From IMG/VR virus record IMGVR_UViG_3300049893_000862, positions 1 to 42,364 of that record: a stretch of DNA of 42,364 nt; one strand, given 5' to 3'. This document shows positions 25,568 to 31,916 of this stretch, piece by piece. The notes under the pieces were generated by a model that worked only from the letters and a program-made list of their open reading frames with translations, searched no databases and had not been told where the DNA came from. Source of the DNA: a virus. A program made the translations under genes and the position numbers. Position 1 is the stretch's first letter. Each line of letters starts with the position of its first letter.

Positions 25568-26095
25568 ATGAGTGACAGGCTATATGATAAACGGATAGAT
25601 TGCTTTTTTAGGTTAGAAAACGAAATTATAGACAATAACATATTAAGAGGATTGGAGTATTCGGTATATGTAGTTTTGTGCCGATATGCGAATAATAACG
25701 ACGGAGCATTTCCGAGTTACGAAACAATATCAAATAAAGCAGGAATAAGCAAGCGGCAAGCTATCCGAATTGTAAAAATATTAATAGAAAAACAATTATT
25801 AGAGAAAGTTACAAGGAAGAAAAAAGGCAAGAAAAATAACGAAACTAACGTATATTATATACTAAGCGCAAAAGATTTAGGTAGTGACTCACAGTCACCA
25901 GGTAGTGACTCACAGTCACCACCACATAGTGACTCACAGTCACCCATAAAAAGAACTAATTCTTTTATAAATAAAAAAGGAAAAAGTGATTCCAGTTACA
26001 AAAATAAAAGCCCCAATCGAGACCCAAACTATGCAAATTTTGACCAGAGAGAATATACTGATGAAGATCTTGAAAAATATTATATTAATGAATAG
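25568..26095 (+). CDS. Helix-turn-helix replication initiator (HTH_36-like) with internal origin
   Basis: 175 residues, AAAGGAGGATTTTT before ATG 25568. The N-terminal 85 residues contain FFRLENEIIDNN, YVVLCRYANNNDGAFPSYETIS and an HTH, NKAGISKRQAIRIVKILIEK, which is the HTH_36 layout of phage/plasmid initiators. The centre is a linker with three SDSQSP units encoded by palindromic iterons, and the tail is charged. Lambda O carries its origin in the same way. The gene has its own promoter and faces a par-like gene, together forming a plasmid-like rep-par unit. Confidence 0.7.
   Translation: MSDRLYDKRIDCFFRLENEIIDNNILRGLEYSVYVVLCRYANNNDGAFPSYETISNKAGISKRQAIRIVKILIEKQLLEKVTRKKKGKKNNETNVYYILSAKDLGSDSQSPGSDSQSPPHSDSQSPIKRTNSFINKKGKSDSSYKNKSPNRDPNYANFDQREYTDEDLEKYYINE
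25884..25943. repeat. Three palindromic iterons inside the initiator gene (candidate origin)
   Basis: GTGAC-TCACA-GTCAC occurs at 25884-25898, 25905-25919 and 25929-25943, each with perfect 5-bp arms. The units are spaced 21 and 24 bp apart. They encode repeated SDSQSP. Palindromic iterons lying in an initiator gene next to an AT-rich stretch are the classical design of lambda-type origins. Confidence 0.75.
25945..25985. other. AT-rich stretch next to iterons (candidate DNA-unwinding element)
   Basis: Directly after the iterons comes a run of almost pure A/T with a perfect palindrome AAAAGAA-CTAA-TTCTTTT. Position and composition fit a duplex-unwinding element. It is coding as well, for a K/N/F-rich stretch. 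Confidence 0.5.
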
Positions 26096-26108
26096 CCATA
26101 TTGCCGGC

Positions 26109-26165
26109 ATCGGGAAATTGGTTCCGATCTTAATGTCGGTAGCAAAGGACATATATGTCCCTACC
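26109..26165. terminator. Double hairpin between convergent genes
   Basis: Hairpin one (26109-26116 with 26122-26128) has a bulged G. Hairpin two is a perfect 14-bp palindrome GGACATATATGTCC (26147-26160) flanked by GGTAG/CTACC (26138-26142, 26161-26165). It sits at the ends of the convergent rep and par genes, so it may be a bidirectional terminator, but it lacks a strong U-run on either side. Confidence 0.45.
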
Positions 26166-26550
26166 AAAACGGCCAGAATCTTTTCTTCTTTTCCGGTTCT
26201 TTCAATCTAATTAATTCATCAATAAGCTTATTCATTTGTTGCCGCATTTCAGCCTTTTCTTCTTCTAGTTTTGTCACGTAATTTTCTAGGCCAGTAACGT
26301 ATTTTTCTTCATATTGGTTCATACCAACTTGTCGATTCACTTCTGGTAAGTTGCCGTCAATTTCCTTCAATCCGACTCTGGAATCCTTCATTAATGCTTC
26401 AAAAGCAGGTAAACCTTCCGCAAGTAAATATGTTTTTTTGTCACGGATAATCACGTAAGGCGCAATTTCTGGAAATTTCAAATAATTGTGTACGGTTGTT
26501 TTGGTTGTACTAAACTTTTCATACAAGTGTCTTACAGAATAATCATTCAT
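26161..26550 (-). CDS. pSK1 Par/RacA-like DNA segregation protein
   Basis: 129 residues; on the minus strand GAGGAATATAT precedes the ATG. An N-terminal HTH (SVRHLYEKFSTTKTTVHNYL) is followed by a hydrophobic linker, then a long coiled coil (about residues 75-118, KYVTGLENYVTKLEEEKAEM) and a basic aromatic tip KKKRFWPFW. HTH plus coiled coil with a W/F-rich basic C-terminus is the layout of the pSK1 Par family and DUF536-type plasmid proteins, single-component stabilisers. At 129 residues it is a shorter version. It faces the rep gene and has a repeat array upstream (26655-26741) that may be its binding site. Confidence 0.6.
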   Translation of the reverse strand: MNDYSVRHLYEKFSTTKTTVHNYLKFPEIAPYVIIRDKKTYLLAEGLPAFEALMKDSRVGLKEIDGNLPEVNRQVGMNQYEEKYVTGLENYVTKLEEEKAEMRQQMNKLIDELIRLKEPEKKKRFWPFW

Positions 26551-26562
26551 ATATATTCCTCG

Positions 26563-26575
26563 ACTCTCTAAGAGT
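26563..26575. repeat. 13-bp palindrome upstream of the par-like gene
   Basis: ACTCT-CTA-AGAGT lies 12-24 bases before the start codon, in the expected leader. It could be an operator for autoregulation. Confidence 0.45.
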
Positions 26576-26654
26576 TATTTTTTATTCACACATTACATTA
26601 TGTTGCATAATTTTAAGGAAATTTATTGCCATGCCACAATTTGTTAACTTTAAC

Positions 26655-26741
26655 TGTCGAATATTGTCTATCACTGTCAAATGTCGCAAAACTTGTCAAA
26701 ACTTTGTCATTGAAACGATTACAAAATTGATATATATTGTC
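26655..26741. repeat. Helically phased TGTC repeat array (candidate partition site/operators)
   Basis: TGTC occurs on the plus strand at 26655, 26665, 26675, 26682, 26694, 26705 and 26738, spaced 10, 10, 7, 12, 11 and 33 bp, about one helical turn or a multiple. No reading frame explains it. It lies about 100 bp upstream of the par-like gene, in the place of a centromere for a pSK1-type Par system. Confidence 0.45.
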
Positions 26742-26773
26742 GGATATAACATAATTTGTGTGGGGGTGGTTGT

Positions 26774-26941
26774 GTGCAAGTAGCGTTTATTAGTTTTCCA
26801 GACCCAATCAAAACAATTCCCTATTATTATGACGGGGAAATACTTTACATTAATTCTTGCTGTGGAACATTGCCTGAAGTAACTTTAATTGCTGAGTCAA
26901 AACATTTTCAGGAACATTATAAAGTTCAGCCAGGTATTTAA
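26774..26941 (+). CDS. Small possible ORF overlapping the repressor 3' end
   Basis: 55 residues from GTG 26774, preceded by GGGGGTGG. It reads MQVAFISFPDPIKTIPYYYDG and includes NSCCGTLP, with hydrophobic patches. It overlaps the convergent repressor gene by 92 bp, so at most a short peptide. Could be a shadow of that gene; kept because it has a ribosome site. Confidence 0.25.
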   Translation: MQVAFISFPDPIKTIPYYYDGEILYINSCCGTLPEVTLIAESKHFQEHYKVQPGI

Positions 26942-27230
26942 TTGCTTGGGGTTCTTTCATAGACCGCTCAATTATATTGTTTATTACTTCAGATGCCGGA
27001 GGATTCAAAACCTCCTGCCTGTTATTGGTACGGATAAGAATATAATCGATGGAAACACCATAAAAGTTCGCTAACATTTCAAGCGTACCCGTCCGGAAGT
27101 CAATGTGACCATTTTCATACTTAGAAATATTTGCTTGAGAAACACTTAGCGTTTGTGACAACTGTTCCTGTGTTAAATGCTTTTCATTGCGCAATTCTTT
27201 TAACCTATTCACTACTTTTATATTGTCCAT
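26850..27230 (-). CDS. XRE-family repressor (CI-like)
   Basis: 126 residues; ATG 27230 chosen because GAAGGG sits 8-9 bases upstream, over GTG 27239. Residues 1-60 are an XRE HTH: NRLKELRNEKHLTQEQLSQTL, then SVSQANISKYENGHIDFRTG. The C-terminal part is helical (EVINNIIERSMKEPQAIKYL), a compact dimerisation segment with no protease (LexA-type) domain. It is divergent from the Cro-like gene 27395 with operators in between, so it is the lysogeny repressor. Confidence 0.8.
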   Translation of the reverse strand: MDNIKVVNRLKELRNEKHLTQEQLSQTLSVSQANISKYENGHIDFRTGTLEMLANFYGVSIDYILIRTNNRQEVLNPPASEVINNIIERSMKEPQAIKYLAELYNVPENVLTQQLKLLQAMFHSKN

Positions 27231-27247
27231 AATAATCACCCTTCTTA

Positions 27248-27275
27248 ATTATATAATTCCTTGCGTGAATATAAA
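27248..27275 (-). promoter_or_regulatory. Candidate repressor promoter
   Basis: On the minus strand TTTATA (27270-27275), 16-bp spacer, TATAAT (27248-27253). The spacer holds operator O1. The -35 is weak and the predicted start leaves a short leader, so another arrangement (TTGAAA with a weak -10 further upstream) remains possible. Confidence 0.45.
27255..27271. promoter_or_regulatory. Operator O1 (AATTC-N7-GAATA)
   Basis: Same inverted half-sites as three other sites, with one base off the consensus in the left arm. It lies inside the repressor promoter, so it probably gives autoregulation. Confidence 0.6.
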
Positions 27276-27323
27276 GCTTTATGCCTACTAAGAATATTAT
27301 TTCAAAAAAAATTAAAAATATTC

Positions 27324-27352
27324 TTGACTTATTCACCGAATGAATATATAAT
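27324..27352 (+). promoter_or_regulatory. Strong promoter for the Cro-like gene
   Basis: TTGACT (27324-27329), 17-bp spacer, TATAAT (27347-27352). Operator O2 occupies the whole spacer. Confidence 0.9.
27330..27346. promoter_or_regulatory. Operator O2 (TATTC-N7-GAATA)
   Basis: Perfect consensus filling exactly the 17-bp spacer of the Cro promoter, so a bound dimer would block polymerase. Confidence 0.8.
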
Positions 27353-27363
27353 AGACTTACAAT

Positions 27364-27380
27364 TATTCATTAAACGAATA
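27364..27380. promoter_or_regulatory. Operator O3 (TATTC-N7-GAATA)
   Basis: Perfect consensus, 34 bp after O2, between the promoter start and the ribosome site of the Cro-like gene. Confidence 0.8.
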
Positions 27381-27394
27381 AAGGAGCTTTGAAA

Positions 27395-27595
27395 ATGAAA
27401 ACTTCCATTAAGCAATACAGACTCAAAAACGGCATAACGCAACAGGAATTAGTTGACATTCTTGGAATCAAACAGGGGACGTACTCCAAAAAGGAAAACG
27501 GGCTTGTAAGATTCTCACTTGAAGAAGCTAAAACTATTGCTGACCACTACAACACTTCAGTAGATGCCATTTTTTTTGAAGAAAATTATTCATAG
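27395..27595 (+). CDS. XRE-family Cro-like protein
   Basis: 66 residues from ATG 27395, with AAAGGAGC 9 bases upstream; the TTG at 27389 is less likely. One XRE HTH domain: KQYRLKNGITQQELVDILGI, then KQGTYSKKENGLVRFSLEEA. Tiny size, divergence from the repressor and operator-flanked promoter fit a Cro/lytic switch protein. Operator O4 overlaps its stop codon. Confidence 0.8.
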   Translation: MKTSIKQYRLKNGITQQELVDILGIKQGTYSKKENGLVRFSLEEAKTIADHYNTSVDAIFFEENYS

Positions 27596-27603
27596 CACGA
27601 ATA
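27587..27603. promoter_or_regulatory. Operator O4 (TATTC-N7-GAATA)
   Basis: Perfect consensus spanning the stop codon of the Cro-like gene. It implies that a downstream promoter or readthrough of the early genes is also repressed. Confidence 0.75.
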
Positions 27604-27891
27604 TTCACAAGACAGATTGTAATGTATTTCCAAAGTAGAAGCAATATAAAGTTTTAACAAATATTTCATTTCTTTTAGGGTAGTAAATCAGCAAATTGCA
27701 CAATTGAATAAGATCGGAAAATAAAGCAATGCAGTTCTTTGACAAATACTAACGTGCACTAAAACATTACAGGAACCACTTCAACAGTTATATGACAGCC
27801 AGCTTATACGACGAACCTACTAGAGGGGCGTATGCCACAAAAAGAGCGTATAGAAGCTGTAATTGCTTTATTACATCACAGGAGGGATTTT
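27604..27891. other. Early-region leader without clear gene
   Basis: 288 bp of AT-rich sequence between the Cro-like gene and the second ParB-methyltransferase. Possible promoter cores (TTGCAC and TTGACA followed by weak -10 boxes) are seen near 27700-27770, but none is convincing. An in-frame ATG 27832 extends the next gene by 20 residues but the AGGAGGG at about 27879 supports ATG 27892. Confidence 0.4.
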
Positions 27892-29151
27892 ATGAAAATT
27901 AAAGTCAGCGATATAGTATTTCGCGAAGATTTATATCCAAGAATAACACCTGATGCGACATTAATTCAGAAATATGCAGAAAATATAGAAGTATTGCCAC
28001 CGATTGAAATTAATCAACACAACATTTTAATTGACGGATACCATAGGTGGACAGCACACAAAAAAGCCGAAGTTGAAGAAGTTGATGCTTTGATTATACA
28101 AACGAAGTCCGAAGCTGAGTTGTTTGCTATGGCTATTGAAAAAAATAGCAAACACGGTCAGCAGATGAACGAAAAGGACAAAAAGAAATCTGCTATTAGG
28201 CTTTATGGTGCAGGAACCGGAATTGAGAAAGATGAAATCGCAAAAATATTGTCCGTAAGCAAAAGAACGATAAGCGGCTATTTGACGGACATAGACAAGC
28301 AGATACGAGAAGAACGGAAAGAAAAAGTGTTTGATATGTATATGCGGTGCTATTCGATGGAAGAAATTGCAGCAGAAATGAAAGTTACAAAAGAAACAAT
28401 TTCTAAAGATGTTTGTCAGATTTCAGAAGATGTTCTTAAAACTGACAAAGTTATTGCCGAATATCTCGACCAAGATTTTATACCGCCGCTTTATAATATA
28501 TGGAACTTTGCTAGATGTTCGAACAACGTTGAGCATTTTGGACAAACTGAAGTAAGGATCGTTGACAATTTAATTTACCTATACACAAATCCTTTTGATA
28601 TTGTTCTTGATGTGTTTGCAGGCGGTGGAAGTACGATTGATATTTGTAAAAAGCGTTTAAGGCGATATTACGTTTCTGACCGAAAGCCAATTCCAGAGAG
28701 AGAGAAGGAAATAAGAAAACTGGACGTTTGCGAATCATTACCAGAACTAAACAAAAGATGGTCTGATGTTACTCTTACATATTTAGACCCGCCATACTGG
28801 AAACAGGCTGAAAATCAATATAGCACTGACAAAGAAGATTTAGCAAACATGTCATTAGATGAGTTTACCAATAAAATATGTGGAGTAGTAAATCGCATAG
28901 CAGAAAAACAAAGCAAAGGTGTAATCGCACTGATAATACAACCAACGCAATGGAAATCAGAAAATAAACAATTCACAGACCATGTTTTTGACATTATTAA
29001 AGGTGTAAAAAACAAAAACCTAGCTTTGGAGAGTCGTGTATCATGTCCATATTCAACACAACAATGCACGCCACAACAAGTAAATTGGGCGAAAGAAAAT
29101 AAAAAACTTCTTGTATTGTCAAGAGAACTGATAATTTGGAGGTTTGTATGA
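27892..29151 (+). CDS. ParB-like domain fused to DNA methyltransferase (second copy)
   Basis: 419 residues from ATG 27892 (AGGAGGG upstream). The N-terminus (about 1-90) is a ParB/sulfiredoxin domain with LIDGYHRWTA. Two HTH-like segments follow (KDEIAKILSVSKRTISGYLT and EEIAAEMKVTKETISKDVC). The methyltransferase has SAM motif D240-V-F-A-G-G-G-S-T and catalytic D299-P-P-Y-W, in the order motif I before motif IV, so it is an alpha/gamma-type N6/N4 amino methyltransferase. Downstream the nuclease-like gene overlaps its end by 4 bp. It may mark phage DNA or regulate early genes. It is not a close copy of the enzyme at 1912; the methylase halves are different subclasses. Confidence 0.85.
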   Translation: MKIKVSDIVFREDLYPRITPDATLIQKYAENIEVLPPIEINQHNILIDGYHRWTAHKKAEVEEVDALIIQTKSEAELFAMAIEKNSKHGQQMNEKDKKKSAIRLYGAGTGIEKDEIAKILSVSKRTISGYLTDIDKQIREERKEKVFDMYMRCYSMEEIAAEMKVTKETISKDVCQISEDVLKTDKVIAEYLDQDFIPPLYNIWNFARCSNNVEHFGQTEVRIVDNLIYLYTNPFDIVLDVFAGGGSTIDICKKRLRRYYVSDRKPIPEREKEIRKLDVCESLPELNKRWSDVTLTYLDPPYWKQAENQYSTDKEDLANMSLDEFTNKICGVVNRIAEKQSKGVIALIIQPTQWKSENKQFTDHVFDIIKGVKNKNLALESRVSCPYSTQQCTPQQVNWAKENKKLLVLSRELIIWRFV

Positions 29152-29615
29152 GTCAAGTAAAAATTAGATATGACGGCAAAGGTTCTGAGTTTGGTGATAT
29201 GCACAGAAAATTACCGTCTTATTGCGGAATGTTCGATATTGATAGAATGTCTGCTGTCGCCACAATTCACCTAGAACTTAAAAATCAAGACGTAGGATTT
29301 ATTGAATACCGTACAAACTTTGAAGATAATAGCATAAAATTTGTTGCGATGTTTGAGGTTAAATACAAAGACAGTGAACATGTCCAAAAAGCAATGCAAG
29401 TCAAAACTGGCACATCTGTTTTTGCACAAGTGAAAATGGCAGAAACGCTAAATTGTCGTTACTTTATGGTTATTGCAACAGAAGGCAAGAATCCATTTAC
29501 ATTCTACGAACACTTAAAAGATGAAGGATTTAAAGAAATTGGAATCCTTGATTATGATAACAATAACAAAGAGTTTATGGTTAGAAGATTTTGGAATGAA
29601 ATAAATTTATTATAA
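29148..29615 (+). CDS. Putative PD-(D/E)XK-type nuclease paired with the second methyltransferase
   Basis: 155 residues, ATG 29148 with GGAGG at 29139-29143; start overlaps the methylase stop by 4 bp. It resembles the protein at 3042: FDIDRMSAV (D32), then a longer insertion, then AMFEVKYKDSE (E70-x-K72), then a Q/M-rich helix FAQVKMAETLNC and strand YFMVIATEGK. The D...ExK layout and the same partner type argue for a nuclease-like role. The catalytic proof is missing, and D32 to E70 spacing is long. Confidence 0.5.
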   Translation: MSQVKIRYDGKGSEFGDMHRKLPSYCGMFDIDRMSAVATIHLELKNQDVGFIEYRTNFEDNSIKFVAMFEVKYKDSEHVQKAMQVKTGTSVFAQVKMAETLNCRYFMVIATEGKNPFTFYEHLKDEGFKEIGILDYDNNNKEFMVRRFWNEINLL

Positions 29616-29621
29616 CAGAGG

Positions 29622-29650
29622 AAAAGCACTCAGCACGCAGGGGTGCTTTT
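29622..29650 (+). terminator. Intrinsic terminator-like hairpin
   Basis: AAAAGCAC (29622-29629) pairs perfectly with GTGCTTTT (29643-29650), loop of 13 bases, stem ending in T4. Confidence 0.65.
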
Positions 29651-29675
29651 CAATTTAATAAGGAGGCGAATAGAA

Positions 29676-29959
29676 ATGAAAGCATATAAAGGATTTAGCG
29701 TAGACAGCAACAACAATTTAGATTGCAGAGGATTTAAGTTCAAGGTTGGCGAGGAAATTACACAGCCGAAGCGAAGGGAGCCGATAAGGCAAAAGAATTA
29801 ATTGGCGGATACTTAAAAAAACACGCTTGGTTTGATGCTTGTAAAATTTGGTGGAGTAAACTATCTGTGGAAAACAAGAAAATAATTATGGAAATACCTA
29901 ATTTTGATGTAAGTGTTTTCGAAGAAATAACCGGAATTAAAACAAATCAGGAGGGTTGA
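29676..29959 (+). pseudogene. Broken 'MKAYKGF'-type phage protein
   Basis: ATG 29676 (AGGAGG upstream) opens MKAYKGFSVDSNNNLDCRGF and stops after 41 codons (29801). The N-terminus matches the start of a family of phage proteins beginning MKAYKGF...CRGFxxxxG. In another frame a reading frame without its own start (29768-29959) gives a 63-residue tail containing ACKIWWSKLSVENKK and EIPNFDVSVFEEITGI, a C-terminal pattern of phage proteins. The two pieces look like remnants of one gene joined by a deletion with a frameshift. A sequencing error cannot be excluded. Confidence 0.6.
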
Positions 29960-29962
29960 AAA

Positions 29963-30181
29963 ATGCTTAAAAATTGCATAGAAAAGGAATTGGGCTTTGT
30001 CCTAACTGATGAAGCCTTTAAATTTGCCGTAGAAGTAACTGCAAACGAAATTGAAACATTTGTACTTAATATGAAACAGCCAAGCAATGGAATGATTTAC
30101 AAAAGCATAGTAACCGCCGCCAAATGGTACGTGGAAGGAGGATGGCTATGTATGGTAGACCAAAGCGAAACGTTGCATTAA
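29963..30181 (+). CDS. Small hypothetical early protein
   Basis: 72 residues, ATG 29963 behind AGGAGGG. It opens MLKNCIEKELGFVLTDEAFK; a helical middle with conserved-looking AAKWYVEGGW and a short acidic C-terminus. It overlaps the start of the next gene. No family recognised. Confidence 0.6.
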   Translation: MLKNCIEKELGFVLTDEAFKFAVEVTANEIETFVLNMKQPSNGMIYKSIVTAAKWYVEGGWLCMVDQSETLH

Positions 30182-30897
30182 AGAAAAATCTAATAGGTAG
30201 CGTGTTTTTTGTTGGATGCGGAGTGATAGGAATAGTCGGGAACATATTTTTGAATGAATATACAGGAAATAAGCCGCTTGAAACGTACCTTTTACATGAA
30301 GTAGCTGGCAGAAACGCAATTGAAAAGGCATATGCCGCCGAAAAAGAAACATTAGCAAAGGTAATAAACGACAAAACCTATGTTGTAAACAAGCTTGACG
30401 ACCAAAACAGAAGTTTGACTGACCTTATAAGCCGTGGAAACGAGCGAAAAACTAAACCTATACTGGATTATAGCAAGTTATCAGCACCACGTTACATTGT
30501 TGAATTGATGGAAAGAAAAAGCGCACAACACGGGTTTCCGTCAATTGCTACGGTATATTGTATAGCGGCTTATGAATCAAGATTTGACCCGACGGCACAC
30601 ACGGTAACAAGTAGGGAAGATTCAAGGGGGCTGTTACAAGTAAACATCAAGGATGCCGCACATAAAAAAAGAAATGCCAACCCAACGAAGCTGTTTGACC
30701 CGGCTTATAACCTTGATTACCAATTACCAGAACTGAAATATCATTACGTTTTAGGACAAAATAAGGGCTTATCTGGCGCAGATTTAATTTGCTACGTTAG
30801 TCGTTACGGACAGAGGCCCACGTGGAAAGAATGGATAGCGGAAAGTATCAGAAAATCTTATAAAGAATACCAAAACGCCGTTATTAAGGAGGGTTAA
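30148..30897 (+). CDS. Membrane-anchored lytic transglycosylase (SLT domain)
   Basis: 249 residues; ATG 30148 has AAGGAGG 6-7 bases upstream and is preferred over ATG 30124 and 30142. Residues 15-34 are a transmembrane/signal-anchor span, residues 45-100 a coiled region, and the C-terminal 140 residues an SLT-type transglycosylase with catalytic E143 in AAYESRFDPTAHT and the GLLQVN motif. It cleaves peptidoglycan. Oddly, it is in the early region, far from the holin at 25077. A signal-anchor-release endolysin or a lysis-independent wall enzyme are both possible. Confidence 0.75.
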   Translation: MYGRPKRNVALKKNLIGSVFFVGCGVIGIVGNIFLNEYTGNKPLETYLLHEVAGRNAIEKAYAAEKETLAKVINDKTYVVNKLDDQNRSLTDLISRGNERKTKPILDYSKLSAPRYIVELMERKSAQHGFPSIATVYCIAAYESRFDPTAHTVTSREDSRGLLQVNIKDAAHKKRNANPTKLFDPAYNLDYQLPELKYHYVLGQNKGLSGADLICYVSRYGQRPTWKEWIAESIRKSYKEYQNAVIKEG

Positions 30898-30898
30898 A

Positions 30899-31054
30899 AT
30901 GCTTATACACATAGTTATTTGGATTTGCGCCGGGCTTATATGCCTTATGTGGTGGCTATATCGGGAAGTGGATCGGATTGAACGGAAATTACGGAAACTT
31001 GAAAGGCAAGCTGAATATGCGCGGCCGAAATGGGGGGAAAGCGATGCTGGCTGA
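30899..31054 (+). CDS. Small membrane protein
   Basis: 51 residues, AAGGAGGG just upstream of ATG 30899. One hydrophobic span (HIVIWICAGLICLMWWLY) then a very charged helix (REVDRIERKLRKLERQ) and polar tail. It starts right after the transglycosylase. The layout resembles an inner-membrane spanin or holin-accessory protein, but no lipoprotein partner was seen. Confidence 0.6.
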   Translation: MLIHIVIWICAGLICLMWWLYREVDRIERKLRKLERQAEYARPKWGESDAG

Positions 31055-31211
31055 AATCATTGGAAGTGTTATTGCAAATCTTATATCTCACCAAATCGTA
31101 AACCTAAAAAAATCACCAAAGCCTACAAAATCAATAGAAAAAGTAATATCAAATGACAAAAAGCGTGAAGTAATCGACCTGGGCGGTTGTACGTTAACTA
31201 TTACAAAATAA
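31044..31211 (+). CDS. Small hypothetical protein
   Basis: 55 residues from ATG 31044 with GGGGGGA upstream; longer in-frame start 30978 is less likely. It has a hydrophobic N-terminal helix (AEIIGSVIANLISHQIV) followed by a basic linker and a DLGGCTLTITK end. Overlaps the previous stop by 11 bp. Possibly a membrane protein of the same operon. Confidence 0.5.
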   Translation: MLAEIIGSVIANLISHQIVNLKKSPKPTKSIEKVISNDKKREVIDLGGCTLTITK

Positions 31212-31225
31212 AAGGAGGAATCAAA

Positions 31226-31552
31226 ATGTTAGTTGATGAGAGATTGGATGAAATGACTGAGTTACTTGATTCTTATGATACCGCATTGAAAAGTTATCAC
31301 ATGGCGGTAAACCATTTCGAAAATGCAGAACACGAACACATTGACGTTGCTATTATTCAGCTTCAATTTTGTGAAAAAAGACTTGACGCTTTACGGAAAG
31401 AAATTCAAAATGCGAAAAAGGAACTATCCGCAATAGTCCCGATTTCAACAACCTTTATAAGCCGACTTAGGAATAGCCCTAGTATATCAAGGGCAGTAAA
31501 AAAAATCAAGGGGGCGGTAAAATGCGAATCGAAATCGACCTTGAAAGCTTGA
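31226..31552 (+). CDS. Hypothetical coiled-coil protein
   Basis: 108 residues; ATG 31226 preceded by AAAGGAGGAAT. Mostly helical with leucine heptads (LLDSYDTALKSYHMAVNHFE, EKRLDALRKEIQNAKKEL) and a basic C-terminus. No recognised family. It overlaps the next gene by 31 bp. Confidence 0.6.
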   Translation: MLVDERLDEMTELLDSYDTALKSYHMAVNHFENAEHEHIDVAIIQLQFCEKRLDALRKEIQNAKKELSAIVPISTTFISRLRNSPSISRAVKKIKGAVKCESKSTLKA

Positions 31553-31791
31553 CTGATGCGCCAATACAAGAACGCTGGAAAAACAGTTACATAATACAAT
31601 TGAAAACTTTTGAAGAACAGGAAGTTAGCATACTTATGACACGGGAAGGAATTGAAATGCTATTTGAAAGCCTTGACAATGTGCTTTGGGATGAATCAGA
31701 CAGAAGCAAGAACCTTATGAAAGAACGTGACGAACTGCGGTGGAAAGTGAACCAGCTACAAGAAAATCTAATATGGAAGGATGGATACTGA
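31522..31791 (+). CDS. Hypothetical protein
   Basis: 89 residues, ATG 31522 after GGGGGCGG. MRIEIDLESLTDAPIQERWK is followed by a helix and a coiled C-terminus (DELRWKVNQLQENL). Overlaps its neighbours on both sides. No function assigned. Confidence 0.55.
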   Translation: MRIEIDLESLTDAPIQERWKNSYIIQLKTFEEQEVSILMTREGIEMLFESLDNVLWDESDRSKNLMKERDELRWKVNQLQENLIWKDGY

Positions 31792-31916
31792 TGTTAAGAG
31801 TTATATTTTGGGCAACGATTTGGTTATTGACTTTAGGTGCAATGAGAATATCGGTGGAATATGCAGATGGATTAAGTATTAAATTCAACGGATGGGCCGC
31901 AAGGAGGGGTGATTGA
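31791..31916 (+). CDS. Tiny membrane peptide
   Basis: 41 residues, ATG 31791 in an ATGA-type overlap with the preceding stop. A signal-like hydrophobic start (MLRVIFWATIWLLTLGA) then a short polar tail ending ARRGD. Its 3' end contains the GGAGGGG ribosome site of the next gene. Confidence 0.5.
   Translation: MLRVIFWATIWLLTLGAMRISVEYADGLSIKFNGWAARRGD

Noticed and set aside
26138-26165. Linear-plasmid telomere (protelomerase site)
   Set aside because: Palindrome is only 14 bp with short flanks and no protelomerase gene exists.
26756-26773. TTG extension of the 26774 ORF
   Set aside because: The extension is only the ribosome site translated (CGGGC); the gene itself is already weak.
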